A stretch of DNA of 64,000 bases from Luteimonas sp. RC10. Lineage in GTDB: Bacteria; Pseudomonadota; Gammaproteobacteria; Xanthomonadales; Xanthomonadaceae. How positions within the stretch are numbered: the stretch's first letter is position 1; each line of letters opens with the position of its first letter. Below are positions 51,715 through 60,799 of the stretch, piece after piece. The stretch lies in NCBI RefSeq assembly GCF_014192745.1, contig NZ_JACHYJ010000005.1, positions 1 to 64,000 of the forward strand, read 5' to 3'. The notes under the pieces are model-generated. The model searched no databases. It was not told the origin of the DNA and saw only the letters and a program-made list of their open reading frames with translations. Made by a program: the position numbers and the translations under genes.

Positions 51715-51741
51715 AGTGAGGCTCGGGTCGGCGGGGATGGG

Positions 51742-52182
51742 TTACCAACCGCGTCGGCGAGACTCGACCGGCCGCAGCGACGAGATCTGATCGTTCATGC
51801 GCATGCGCTCGAAATTGCGTACATCCCGATCGATGATTTCGCAGCGGCCGCGGAAATCCGCGTGCTCGCACACTTCCCATGCGCCGCGCACCTCGACCGA
51901 GCTGATCATGTCGTTCATGCCGACACTTCGCATATCGCGAATGCCGCGACTGAATGTTTGCGTGCGGCCTTGGAAATCGGCGTGTTCGTACACCGTGATC
52001 GACGGGCCGTAGCGGTCGGAACGCCGATCGCGTCGTTCGCGTCCCCAGCGCTCGTCTCGATCGTCACGCTCGTGACGATGGTCATATCCACGGCGATCGC
52101 CATCCTGAAACGCCTGCGCGGTGCCCGTACCGACAAGGGACAGCGCTGCAAGTACAAGTGCGGTGCGAAGACTTGCTGACAT
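51742..52182 (-). CDS. beta/gamma-crystallin-like secreted protein
   Basis: Exported protein of 146 aa. The signal peptide (RTALVLAALSLVGTGTAQAF) is followed by a charged, Arg/Asp-rich stretch (GYDHRHERDDRDERWGRERR). Then come two Greek-key beta/gamma-crystallin motifs: YEHADFQGRTQTFSRGIRDM with MNDMISSVEV, and CEHADFRGRCEIIDRDVRNF with MNDQISSLRPV. Bacterial members often bind calcium through a [ND][ND]xx[ST]S motif; the MNDMISS and MNDQISS segments are consistent with it. ATG 52182 is the start. It is convergent with the glycosyltransferase, 27 bases away. The role is unknown. Confidence 0.82.
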   Translation of the reverse strand: MSASLRTALVLAALSLVGTGTAQAFQDGDRRGYDHRHERDDRDERWGRERRDRRSDRYGPSITVYEHADFQGRTQTFSRGIRDMRSVGMNDMISSVEVRGAWEVCEHADFRGRCEIIDRDVRNFERMRMNDQISSLRPVESRRRGW

Positions 52183-52302
52183 GATGGGTCCTTCGAATGG
52201 GGTGTCGGGCGAGCACACCCTAGCCACGCCCAGCTGAAGAATGGCTGGCCGAATCCGACGCGAGCGCCACCGGATGCGCCGCGGTCAGCGTCCGTTGCTT
52301 GG

Positions 52303-52422
52303 CTATACCGTCCGCAAGGCATCCGCCAGCAGCACCGCCCACAGCACCAGCAGCGCCAGCCACGCCCAGCGCCAGTGACCCATGCCGCGCCAGGCGGTCC
52401 GCCAGGGGCCGGGCGACTTCAC
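52303..52422 (-). CDS. 39-aa single-pass membrane protein of the siderophore operon
   Basis: A GTG start at 52422 overlaps the stop of the PepSY gene in GTGA, and a GGAGG (52428-52432) lies five bases ahead. The product has a basic N-terminus (KSPGPWRTAWRGMGHWRW) and one hydrophobic helix (AWLALLVLWAVLLADAL). In many xanthomonads and pseudomonads, small DUF3649/DUF3325-type membrane proteins follow a TonB receptor and PepSY protein; this one is shorter than those. It may be a trimmed member. Function is unknown, presumably in ferric-siderophore handling at the inner membrane. Confidence 0.6.
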   Translation of the reverse strand: MKSPGPWRTAWRGMGHWRWAWLALLVLWAVLLADALRTV

Positions 52423-53552
52423 GTCGGCCTCCGGCGCTGCGCCGAGCGCAGGGCATCGGCCACGCGCAGGCCGTAGAGGTAGACACCGGTCGCGCACAGG
52501 GCGGTCAGCAGTGCGCCGAACGCGCACCACAGCCAACGCACCGGCCAGCCGCCGAAGGTGCCGAAGTGCAAGGGGTCGGCCAGTTCGGCGATGCGCTGGT
52601 GCAGGCCCATGTCGCGGCCGTCACGCAGGCCGGTGACCGTGCCGTCGCGCAGATCGAACCCGATCGCGTTCGCACGGTCGCGCACCAGCCAGGCCTGCGC
52701 CTGTCCGTCGACCAGCAGCGATGTGGACGAAATCTCGTGCACGCCGCGAATCTGCAACTGTGGCCAGCGTCGCATCGCCTCGGCGATCGCGCGGTCGATC
52801 GCCGCCGGATCGGCGGGCGCTGGGGTGGGAGCCTCGGGTAGCGCGATCTTCGCCGCGGGCCCGGCGTCGCCGCCGAGCGATTCGACCAGATACCAGCCGC
52901 CGGTCAGCCCGATCAGCGCGATGAACCACAGGCTCCAGACACCCGCCAGTCGATGCACATCGCCCCATAGCCGGCGGGGCCGGTCGCCGCGCGGCCAGAC
53001 GCCGAATCCGCGCCACCAGCGTTTGTAGATGACCAGGCTCGTGGCCAGCGACAGCAGCAGCGGCAGCGACAACGCCGCCACCAGCGGCACGCCGATCTTC
53101 AGCGGCAGCATCAGATGGCGATGGGTGTTGCGCAGGATCCGCTGGGCGTTGAACCAGGGGGTGTCGCCGGTCACCCGGCCGCTGCCCGGATCGACCCAGA
53201 CGAAGCGACGCTCGCCGTCGGGCAGGCGCATCACCGCGCGCGCGGCGAAGCGCGATGCGTGCGGGGCGGCCAGCGATTCGAGCGTCCACGCCGGATAGGC
53301 GCGCTGCACCGCAGCCACCCACGTGCCCCAGCTCGCATGCTGGCTGGACGGCGCCACCCGCGCCTCGGGAAAGACCAGCCAGTCGATCTCCTGCGACACT
53401 GTCGCCAACGTGCCGGTCAGGCACACGAAGCCCATCAGCAGCGACAGCTTGAGTCCGACCCAACTGTGCAGGTCGAACCACAGCCGGCGGCCGCCGGTCT
53501 TCTTCGCGGCGGCGGGTGGGCGCTGGCGATGGGCGGGTGCGTCGGCGGGCAT
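52419..53552 (-). CDS. PepSY-domain iron-uptake inner-membrane protein
   Basis: Inner-membrane protein of 377 aa of the PepSY-associated TM/PiuB group, which reduces or processes ferric siderophores in the periplasm. ATG 53552 gives a short basic N-terminus before the first helix (FDLHSWVGLKLSLLMGFVCLTG). Two PepSY-like periplasmic modules (WTLESLAAPHASRFAARAVM, IDRAIAEAMRRWPQLQIRGV) alternate with three more helix regions (PLVAALSLPLLLSLATSLVI, VWSLWFIALIGLTGGWYLV, WLWCAFGALLTALCATGVYL). His residues in TMs (HSWVG, HRLAGVW) could bind heme. It follows the receptor by four bases and overlaps the 39-aa gene. Confidence 0.88.
   Translation of the reverse strand: MPADAPAHRQRPPAAAKKTGGRRLWFDLHSWVGLKLSLLMGFVCLTGTLATVSQEIDWLVFPEARVAPSSQHASWGTWVAAVQRAYPAWTLESLAAPHASRFAARAVMRLPDGERRFVWVDPGSGRVTGDTPWFNAQRILRNTHRHLMLPLKIGVPLVAALSLPLLLSLATSLVIYKRWWRGFGVWPRGDRPRRLWGDVHRLAGVWSLWFIALIGLTGGWYLVESLGGDAGPAAKIALPEAPTPAPADPAAIDRAIAEAMRRWPQLQIRGVHEISSTSLLVDGQAQAWLVRDRANAIGFDLRDGTVTGLRDGRDMGLHQRIAELADPLHFGTFGGWPVRWLWCAFGALLTALCATGVYLYGLRVADALRSAQRRRPT
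52428..52432 (-). promoter_or_regulatory. RBS of the 39-aa membrane protein
   Basis: GGAGG five bases before GTG 52422, inside the 3' end of the PepSY gene. Confidence 0.5.
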
Positions 53553-53556
53553 CGGC

Positions 53557-55692
53557 TCAGAACGTGTACGCAGCCTGCAGGTACAGCCGCCGCGGCTCGC
53601 CGGGGAAATGGCCGGTGCGCTCGGTGAAGCCGCTGGCCGCATAGACCTTGTCGAACAGGTTCTTGACGTTGGCCTGGAACTTCCAGCGCTGCCAGTGCGT
53701 CTGCCAGCTCAGATCGAAGACGGTGTACGGCTTGACCCGCTGGCCGTCCAGACTCAGGCGCTCGCCGGTGTGATCCAGGCCGAAACCGATCGCCGAGGCC
53801 AGCGCCGGCAGGTCGTAGCGCGTCCACACGCCGAGCTTGTTGCGCGGCGCATTGGCGAAGCGGTCGCCGGCGGCATTGACGATGCCGTTGCTGCCGGCAT
53901 CGATCACCTGGGCGTCGTTATAGGCATAGGCGATGTTGAGCACCCACTGTGGGGTCAGGTCGGCGAGCAGGTCGACCTCCAGGCCTTCGCTGCGTACCAG
54001 GCCCAGCGGGGCGAGCTGGTTGACGCCGTCGACGATCTCGCCGGTGGCCTGCACGATGTTGCTGCGCTCGATGCGGTAGAGCGCGGTGCCGAGCGTCACG
54101 CGGCCGTCGGCCAGCGCGGTCTTGAGCCCGGCCTCCCACTGCCGGCTGCGTTCGGCGTCGAACGGGCCGCCCGCTGCCGGGTCCTGGTTGGACGTGGCCT
54201 GCGGCAGGAAACCGCTGGCGACGTTGGCATAGGCGTTGATGCCCTCGTGCAACGTGACCGTGCTGCCCAGGCGCCAGCTCAGATCGCGGCCCTCGACCCG
54301 GCTGCCGCCGAGGCGGTCCTCGTCCTCGAAGCCGTCCCAGCGCAGCCCGGCGAGCAGCTGCCAGTTCGGCGTGATCGCAATCTCGTCCTGGACGTAGCCG
54401 CCGTAGCGCAAGCCGCGTGTGCGGGTGCTGCGCCAGGGCAGGGCGTCGAGCCCATAGTCGAAGTACCCACTGCGGCCGTAGACCGGTGCGTCCAGGTCGA
54501 TGCCCGGCACTGGGCCAGCGCCACGGGCGAGATCGGCGCTGTTGGCGGTCTGCGCACTGAAGTCGGCATCCAGCCGATAGCCATCGGCCCCGAACAGCAG
54601 CGTGTGGCCAAGTGCGCCGGTCGAGAAGCGCCAGACCGCGTTGCCGGCGACCGTCAGTCCTTCGTTGTCGCGCAACTGGTTGCGCAACTGCCGGGTCATC
54701 CATTCGGCGCGGCCGTCGCCGTCGCGGTCGATCAGCCCCATCGGCTCGTGGTAGATCTGGTGCTCGCCGTTCTCGAACCAGCGTGCCGACAGGTCCACGT
54801 CCCAGTCCGCCGACGGCGAAGCGCGGTATTGCACCAGCGCCACGCGTGCGTCCATGTCGAGGAAGTCGGTCGCCTCGTTGTGGTTCCAGCGGCGATCGGT
54901 CAGGAAGACGCCGTTGTCGTCGACCGGCACGCCGCGCAGCCGGTTGCCGCCCAGGTTCTGCTCGATGTCGGTCACCTGCAGCGTCAGCTCGCCGGTGTCG
55001 CCGATGTCGAAGGCCAGCGACGCATCGCCGATCCGGCTCTCGCTGTCGGCGTTCCAGCGCACGCCCTCGTCACCGTCGGCATGCATGCCGACCCGGTAGC
55101 GCACGCGATCGGACAGTGGGCCGGTCGCTTCGAACGAGCCGGCCGCAAACGCGGCGTTGCCGGCCGCCAGCTCGACCCGGCGCAACGCCCGACGCTGCGG
55201 TTTGCGGGTCACGTAGTTGATGATCCCGCCGGGCTCGCCGCCGCCGTAGAGCGCGCCGGCCGGCCCCTTGAGCACTTCCAGCCGTTCGATGTTGAACAAC
55301 TGCGGCACCGAGAAGCCTGCGTAGGGGTCGCCGCGCAGACCGTCGTAGAGCACGTTCTCTTGGCGGAAGCCGCGCAGGGTGACGCCGGCGTAGCTGAAGA
55401 AGCTCACGCCGCTGATGCTGCGGTACAGATCGGTGACTTCGTAGGCGGCCTGGTCGTCGATCAGTTCGCGCGGCAGGACCTGGACCGAGACCGGGACCTG
55501 CGATAGCGGCGTGCCGGTGCGGGTCGCGACCGCGGCATCGTCGCTGCGGTAAAGCGCCTGCGCGCGGCCGACGACGTGCACTGCGTCAAGGTCGGTGGCC
55601 TGCGGCGGCTCGGCCGCGGCGGCCAGAGAGGGGACGGCAAGGGCGGCGATCAGCCACCTGGTGAGCGGGCGGAAGCGAGGGATCGAAGGCAC
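53557..55692 (-). CDS. TonB-dependent siderophore receptor
   Basis: Ferric-siderophore outer-membrane receptor of 711 aa. Features are a signal peptide (LTRWLIAALAVPSLAAAAEPP), a TonB-box-like region (TDLDAVHVVGRAQ), a plug with PVSVQVLPRELIDDQ and TLRGFRQENVLYDGLRGDP, KGPAGALYGGGEPGGIINYVTRKP (siderophore-receptor hallmark) and a C-terminus ending RLYLQAAYTF. A Fur-box-like palindrome overlaps the predicted promoter just upstream. It is first in an operon with the PepSY protein and the 39-aa protein. The siderophore type is not readable from sequence. Confidence 0.93.
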   Translation of the reverse strand: MPSIPRFRPLTRWLIAALAVPSLAAAAEPPQATDLDAVHVVGRAQALYRSDDAAVATRTGTPLSQVPVSVQVLPRELIDDQAAYEVTDLYRSISGVSFFSYAGVTLRGFRQENVLYDGLRGDPYAGFSVPQLFNIERLEVLKGPAGALYGGGEPGGIINYVTRKPQRRALRRVELAAGNAAFAAGSFEATGPLSDRVRYRVGMHADGDEGVRWNADSESRIGDASLAFDIGDTGELTLQVTDIEQNLGGNRLRGVPVDDNGVFLTDRRWNHNEATDFLDMDARVALVQYRASPSADWDVDLSARWFENGEHQIYHEPMGLIDRDGDGRAEWMTRQLRNQLRDNEGLTVAGNAVWRFSTGALGHTLLFGADGYRLDADFSAQTANSADLARGAGPVPGIDLDAPVYGRSGYFDYGLDALPWRSTRTRGLRYGGYVQDEIAITPNWQLLAGLRWDGFEDEDRLGGSRVEGRDLSWRLGSTVTLHEGINAYANVASGFLPQATSNQDPAAGGPFDAERSRQWEAGLKTALADGRVTLGTALYRIERSNIVQATGEIVDGVNQLAPLGLVRSEGLEVDLLADLTPQWVLNIAYAYNDAQVIDAGSNGIVNAAGDRFANAPRNKLGVWTRYDLPALASAIGFGLDHTGERLSLDGQRVKPYTVFDLSWQTHWQRWKFQANVKNLFDKVYAASGFTERTGHFPGEPRRLYLQAAYTF

Positions 55693-55725
55693 GCGGGGCC
55701 TGGGGCGTCGGGAGGCAGTCGCCCA

Positions 55726-55754
55726 GTATAAATGACATCCATTCTCATTTTGAA
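55726..55754 (-). promoter_or_regulatory. promoter of the siderophore operon with overlapping Fur box
   Basis: On the minus strand TTCAAA (55749-55754) and TTATAC (55726-55731) are 17 bases apart, 34 bases before the receptor ATG. Positions 55730-55750 read AAATGA-N9-TCATTT, a palindrome resembling the Fur consensus that covers the spacer, so iron-replete Fur would block transcription. Confidence 0.65.
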
Positions 55755-55770
55755 TGGAGTGCGGTCCCGC

Positions 55771-57321
55771 TTACCAGCGCAGCGGTCGCCGGGCGATCTC
55801 GCGCGACAGCGCTGCATGCAGGCGTTCGGCCTCGGCGAGCGGGACGAAGCGCAAACGCAATGGCGGTGCCAGGGGCTGCGCACCGGCGGTGTCGAGCCAC
55901 AGCGCGGCCATGCCGGTCCAACGGTCGAGCGGTGACTGGCGCAGTTCCACCGCCTGCAGCTTGCCGATCTCGGCAAAGCGCCAGTGCCGGCGCCACCAGC
56001 CCTCGCGTACCGCGACCATGGCGGTATCGATCGCATAGCCGGCGCGGGCCGCATGGCGATGCGCGACGAACGCCGACCACGGCAGCCACAGCAGCCCGAG
56101 CAGGCCCCAGCGGCCGAAGAACCAGCCCAGCACCAGGCACAGCACGGTGGTCGGCAACCACGCGCCGAGTGCCAGCCGCAGCCAGGCCCGGCGGTGCAGC
56201 GGCTGCCAGTGCGTCGGCGGCCAATGGGCGAGCGCGGCCACATCGCGCACGATCGCGTCGCAGGTCGCCGCGGTCGCGATCGGCGCCAGCGCATCGAGCC
56301 CGCGGCCGTCCTGCTGCCCCTGGCCGTCGCTGCCGCGTGCGCTGGCAGTGTCGATCTCCAGCGTGCGCCGCGCGAACAGCCGATGCAACACGCCTTCGCG
56401 CAGCGTCCAGGCCTGGATGCGCCGGCGCGGCACCGAACTGCGCGACCGGCTCAGCAGGCCGCGCTCGACAGTCAGTCGCCGTCCCTGCCGCAGCAGCCGG
56501 AAGCCGTGGTAGCGCACCAGCGCCAGTGCCACCGAGAACGCGCGGATCGCCAGCAGCGCCAACGCCACCGCGCCGGCCAGTACCAGCGTCTTGGCCATCC
56601 AGGTCGCGGCGAAGGCGTTGGCGTAACCGAACGCCTCGCGCCCGCCCTCGACGAGCCAGCGTCCCGCGGTGCGGTCGGGCAGCGCCTGGAACGCGAGCGC
56701 CAGCGCACCGGCGACGACGATCATGCCGCGATTGGAGATCAACCCGAGCTTGACGACCTCGGCCGTCGACAGCGCCAGCAGGGTGTCGCCGGGCGTGGCC
56801 GCCGACGCCGGCTGCGGCGACCCTGCATCATCGGTCCGGCCGCGGTCGCGGATCAGTTGCTCCAGCGCCAGCGCCTCGGGCAAGCGCAATACCCGCATCT
56901 GCGCCTCGGGGCGGGTGCCGCCGGCCGACTCGAGCCGGACCTCGGCCACGCCGACCAGGCGATGCAGCAGCGACTGATGGATCGCGACGTTGTGGATGCG
57001 CGAGTAGGGGATCTGGCGCACGCTGCGCTCGAGCAGGCCGCTGCGCACCACCAGGCGGTCGTCGGCGATGCGGTAGCGGAACGTCAGGTATTGCCACACC
57101 GACACCGCGACCAGCGTGCCGATGCCGATCAGCGGCAACCACGCCGGCCCGTCGTCTGCGCGCCGGCCGGCGACCAGCAGCACGATCAGCGGGACGATGA
57201 ACTGGCGCAGGTTCTGCAGCAGCACGAACAGCCACGAGGCCGGGTGCAGCCGGCGCTCGGCATCGCCGGGCCCTGCGGCAGGGGGCAGGGGCGCTAGCGG
57301 CGGCGGCTCAGGCGTCGTCAT
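55771..57321 (-). CDS. YdbT-like protein with bacterial PH domains
   Basis: Inner-membrane protein of 516 aa with repeated bPH_2 domains and several paired helices. The first PH segment follows LRQFIVPLIVLLVAGRR and has TFRYRIADDRLVVRSGLLERS and IPYSRIHNVAIHQSLLHRLVGVAEV. The second has GFRLLRQGRRLTVERGLLSRSRSSVPRRRIQAW; the third lies near WRRHWRFAEIGKLQAVELRQSPLDR. This matches YdbT of Bacillus and related proteobacterial proteins, often paired with YdbS, for lipid or envelope homeostasis. ATG 57321 overlaps the end of the YdbS-like gene by 14 bases, so translation is coupled. Biochemical role unknown. Confidence 0.86.
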   Translation of the reverse strand: MTTPEPPPLAPLPPAAGPGDAERRLHPASWLFVLLQNLRQFIVPLIVLLVAGRRADDGPAWLPLIGIGTLVAVSVWQYLTFRYRIADDRLVVRSGLLERSVRQIPYSRIHNVAIHQSLLHRLVGVAEVRLESAGGTRPEAQMRVLRLPEALALEQLIRDRGRTDDAGSPQPASAATPGDTLLALSTAEVVKLGLISNRGMIVVAGALALAFQALPDRTAGRWLVEGGREAFGYANAFAATWMAKTLVLAGAVALALLAIRAFSVALALVRYHGFRLLRQGRRLTVERGLLSRSRSSVPRRRIQAWTLREGVLHRLFARRTLEIDTASARGSDGQGQQDGRGLDALAPIATAATCDAIVRDVAALAHWPPTHWQPLHRRAWLRLALGAWLPTTVLCLVLGWFFGRWGLLGLLWLPWSAFVAHRHAARAGYAIDTAMVAVREGWWRRHWRFAEIGKLQAVELRQSPLDRWTGMAALWLDTAGAQPLAPPLRLRFVPLAEAERLHAALSREIARRPLRW

Positions 57322-57874
57322 GGTCGTCGTCGCGGGCTGCGCGCGCGGCCAGTGCATCGCGCAGCCGCTCGGCCTGGGCGTGATCCAGACCGGACAGCGC
57401 CACCGCGCTGTTGCGGGTGCCGGCCGTGTGCACGGTCAGCGTCGACAGGCCGAACGCGCGTTCCAGCGGCCCGCGCCGGATGTCCAGATGCTGCACGCGG
57501 TTGCCCGGCACGCGTACGTCGCTGCGCCACAGGTGCCCGCGGCGGATGCCCAGGCCATCGTCGTCGAGCCGCCAACGTGTGCGCAGCCAACGCCGCCGTG
57601 CGATCCACACCGTCCATGCCGGCAGCAGCACCAGCGCGCCGGCGTGTGCAGCCAGCGAGAGTGGCGAGCGGCCGAACGTGAGCAGCCCCGGCACCAGCAG
57701 GGCCGCCAGCGGCAGCAACGTGCCGATCAATGCGGTGATCGTCGACAGCGTGCGTGCGGCGACCGGCAGCGGCTGCCAGGCGCCGGTCTCGATCGGGGCC
57801 GCGGCACTGGTCACCAACGTTTGTGGCGACGGATCGGCCGGCGTGTCGTCGCGACCCTCGGTCGGCAGGGTCAT
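57308..57874 (-). CDS. YdbS-like bacterial PH-domain membrane protein
   Basis: Membrane protein of 188 aa with two adjacent helices (LSTITALIGTLLPLAALLVPG, SLAAHAGALVLLPAWTVWIA) and one bPH_2 domain (TRWRLDDDGLGIRRGHLWRSD, VPGNRVQHLDIRRGPLERAFG, LTVHTAGTRNSAVALSGL). It is the usual partner of the YdbT-like gene that follows. ATG 57874 overlaps the stop of the acyltransferase gene in ATGA, so three genes are coupled. The start at 57952 is upstream in the acyltransferase gene and unlikely. Confidence 0.88.
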   Translation of the reverse strand: MTLPTEGRDDTPADPSPQTLVTSAAAPIETGAWQPLPVAARTLSTITALIGTLLPLAALLVPGLLTFGRSPLSLAAHAGALVLLPAWTVWIARRRWLRTRWRLDDDGLGIRRGHLWRSDVRVPGNRVQHLDIRRGPLERAFGLSTLTVHTAGTRNSAVALSGLDHAQAERLRDALAARAARDDDHDDA

Positions 57875-58797
57875 CGGCGGCGCTCCAGGTCGAGATAGGG
57901 GTTGTCGTCGTGCGAACCCGACGGCCGCGCCTTGTAGCGCTTGTAGGTCCACTGGTATTGCGCCGGGTCGCGGCGGGCGATGTGCTCAACGCCGGCGTTG
58001 AGCGCGGCGGTCGCGCGCGGCACGTCGGCATCGGCGATGCCGTCGGGCGCGGGTTCGATGCGCAGTGCGAACGCGGGGCCGTCGTCGATGCGCTCGCAGT
58101 AGGCGTAGAGCACGGTCGCGCCGGTGCGTTCGGCCAGCCGCGGCACCAGGGTCATCGTCAGCGCCGGCAGACCGAAGAACGGCACGAACTCGCCGTCGCC
58201 GGCCTTGGGTTGCTGGTCGGGCAGGATGCCGGCCACGCCGCCGTCGCGCAGGGTCTTCCACAACTGACGCACCGCCGGGCCTTCGGCGCGCACCTGGGTC
58301 ACACGGCTGTCGTCACCGGCGCGTGCGCGCGCCAGCCGCAGGAAGGCTTCGCCGACCGCCGATTCCGGGGCGCGGTAGAGGATCGAGATCGGCGTGCGTG
58401 CGGCCAGCCACTGGTTGAGCAGTTCCCAGTTGCCGTAGTGCGGCGCGACGACGATCAGGCCGCGGCCCGAGGCCAGCGCCGCATCGAACAGCCCGACGCC
58501 GTGCTGCTCGCGGATCATGCGCAGGTTCTGCGCCGGTCGGCGGGTCCACAGTCGCAGCGTCTCGAGCGTCTGCAGCGCAGTGGTGCGCAGCACCGCACGC
58601 CGCAAGGCCTCGCGCTCGTCGGGCGAAAGCTCGGGATAGGCGAGTTCGAGATTGCGCAGCGCGACGCGGCTTTCGCGGCTGCCGGCAAGGCGACCGAGGG
58701 TGGCGACGGCGCTGGCGATCGCGCGTTGCACGACAGGCGGCAACAGGCCGACCAGCGTGGCGAGCAGGTACAGCAGGCGGGCGAGCAAGGCGGGCAT
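57871..58797 (-). CDS. lysophospholipid/lipid A acyltransferase (LpxL/HtrB family)
   Basis: Inner-membrane acyltransferase of 308 aa of the HtrB/LpxL family, which adds a secondary acyl chain to lipid A or acylates related lipids. One N-terminal membrane helix (LLARLLYLLATLVGLLPPVV) precedes the catalytic HX4E motif HYGNWE at about residue 120. Conserved blocks are ISILYRAPESA, GVAGILPDQQPKAGDGEFVPFFG and AQYQWTYKRYKARP. It is first in the operon acyltransferase-YdbS-YdbT, which groups membrane-lipid functions. Whether it acts on lipid A or on an aryl polyene or ornithine lipid cannot be told. Confidence 0.88.
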   Translation of the reverse strand: MPALLARLLYLLATLVGLLPPVVQRAIASAVATLGRLAGSRESRVALRNLELAYPELSPDEREALRRAVLRTTALQTLETLRLWTRRPAQNLRMIREQHGVGLFDAALASGRGLIVVAPHYGNWELLNQWLAARTPISILYRAPESAVGEAFLRLARARAGDDSRVTQVRAEGPAVRQLWKTLRDGGVAGILPDQQPKAGDGEFVPFFGLPALTMTLVPRLAERTGATVLYAYCERIDDGPAFALRIEPAPDGIADADVPRATAALNAGVEHIARRDPAQYQWTYKRYKARPSGSHDDNPYLDLERRR

Positions 58798-58832
58798 CCG
58801 GGGAGTTTAAGCGCCCGGGCCCCCGAACGAAG

Positions 58833-58856
58833 AACGCCGCCTTGGAGGGCGGCGTT
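58833..58856 (-). terminator. terminator-like hairpin after bamD
   Basis: AACGCCGCC pairs with GGCGGCGTT (nine bases, six-base loop), eight bases past the bamD stop in its transcription direction, followed by a CTTCGTT stretch. It separates bamD from the acyltransferase operon on the same strand. Confidence 0.65.
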
Positions 58857-58863
58857 GGGATCG

Positions 58864-59721
58864 TCAGTCGCGGTCGCTGTCGATCGCGGTGCGCTCGGTC
58901 GCGAACGGGTTGAGGCGGCGGATGCGCCAGGGCTCGTTCGGCCAGGACCCGGTCAGATACGGGTGATCGGGTTCGTTGCGCTCCAGCACGCGGCGCGCGT
59001 CGGCCGACAGCGTGTCGTTGCCGAGCCGGTCGTAGGCGAGCGCCAGCACCGCGACCGCATCGTTCTGGTACTCGCTCTGCGGATAGGTCTCCAGCAGGTA
59101 GGTCGCCCGCTCGGTCGCGGCGACGTACGCACCGCGGCGCAGGTAGTACAGCGCAGTCTCGATCTCGTGGCGCGCGAACATATTGCGCAGCGCGACCATG
59201 CGCTGACGCGCGTCGGCGGCGTAGCGGCTGTTGGGGAAGCGCTCGGTGACGGTGTTGAAGTCGGCGTAGGCCTGGTTGGGCGAGGCCAGGTCGCGGCGGC
59301 TGCTGTCCAGGCTCCACACCCGCTGCAGGAACACCGTGTCACGGTTGGAGTTCACCAGCCCGCGCAGGTAGTACATGTAGGCGATGTTGCGGTGCGTGGG
59401 ATAGGTCCGGATGAAGCGGTCGATGCTGGAGATCGCTTCCTCGTTGTTGCCCATCTTGTACTGCGCGTAGGCGATCTCGATCAGCGCCTGCTCGGTATGC
59501 GGCCCGTAGGGGTACTGGGCGACCAGGCGGCGGAAGGTCGTCGCCGCGTTGCTCCAGTTGCCCATGCGCATCGATGCATGGCCCTTGTCGTAGAGCTCGG
59601 TGACCGGCACGCCCTCGTTCTCGTCGTCCTTGGTCTTGCCGCGGGAACAGCCAGTGGCGACCAGCACAGCCAGCAGCAGGCACACCAGGGCGCGGGTCGT
59701 CGATGCAAGGCGTGGGGTCAT
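58864..59721 (-). CDS. bamD: outer membrane assembly lipoprotein BamD
   Basis: Outer-membrane lipoprotein of 285 aa and an essential part of the BAM complex that inserts beta-barrel proteins. The signal peptide ends in lipobox VATGC, with the lipidated Cys 25. TPR-like helices follow (ELYDKGHASMRMGNWSNAATTFRRL, GPHTEQALIEIAYAQYKMG, IAYMYYLRGLVNSNRD, NSRYAADARQRMVALRNMFA). The C-terminus is slightly long with a charged tail. ATG 59721 is the start. It is divergent from rluD, an arrangement conserved in gammaproteobacteria. Confidence 0.95.
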   Translation of the reverse strand: MTPRLASTTRALVCLLLAVLVATGCSRGKTKDDENEGVPVTELYDKGHASMRMGNWSNAATTFRRLVAQYPYGPHTEQALIEIAYAQYKMGNNEEAISSIDRFIRTYPTHRNIAYMYYLRGLVNSNRDTVFLQRVWSLDSSRRDLASPNQAYADFNTVTERFPNSRYAADARQRMVALRNMFARHEIETALYYLRRGAYVAATERATYLLETYPQSEYQNDAVAVLALAYDRLGNDTLSADARRVLERNEPDHPYLTGSWPNEPWRIRRLNPFATERTAIDSDRD

Positions 59722-59753
59722 GGAGGCGATGGGCGGTCGGGGCACGAACCGCG

Positions 59754-59759
59754 GATAAT
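59754..59759 (-). promoter_or_regulatory. -10-like element of bamD
   Basis: TATTAT on the minus strand lies about 33 bases before the bamD ATG in the bamD/rluD gap; the -35 is unclear. Confidence 0.3.
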
Positions 59760-59809
59760 ACCAGTCCGGGCCCCGCGCCCGTCGCCCACGCCTGAATCCG
59801 AGCCGTCCA

Positions 59810-60795
<986 letters not shown>

Positions 60796-60799
<4 letters not shown>

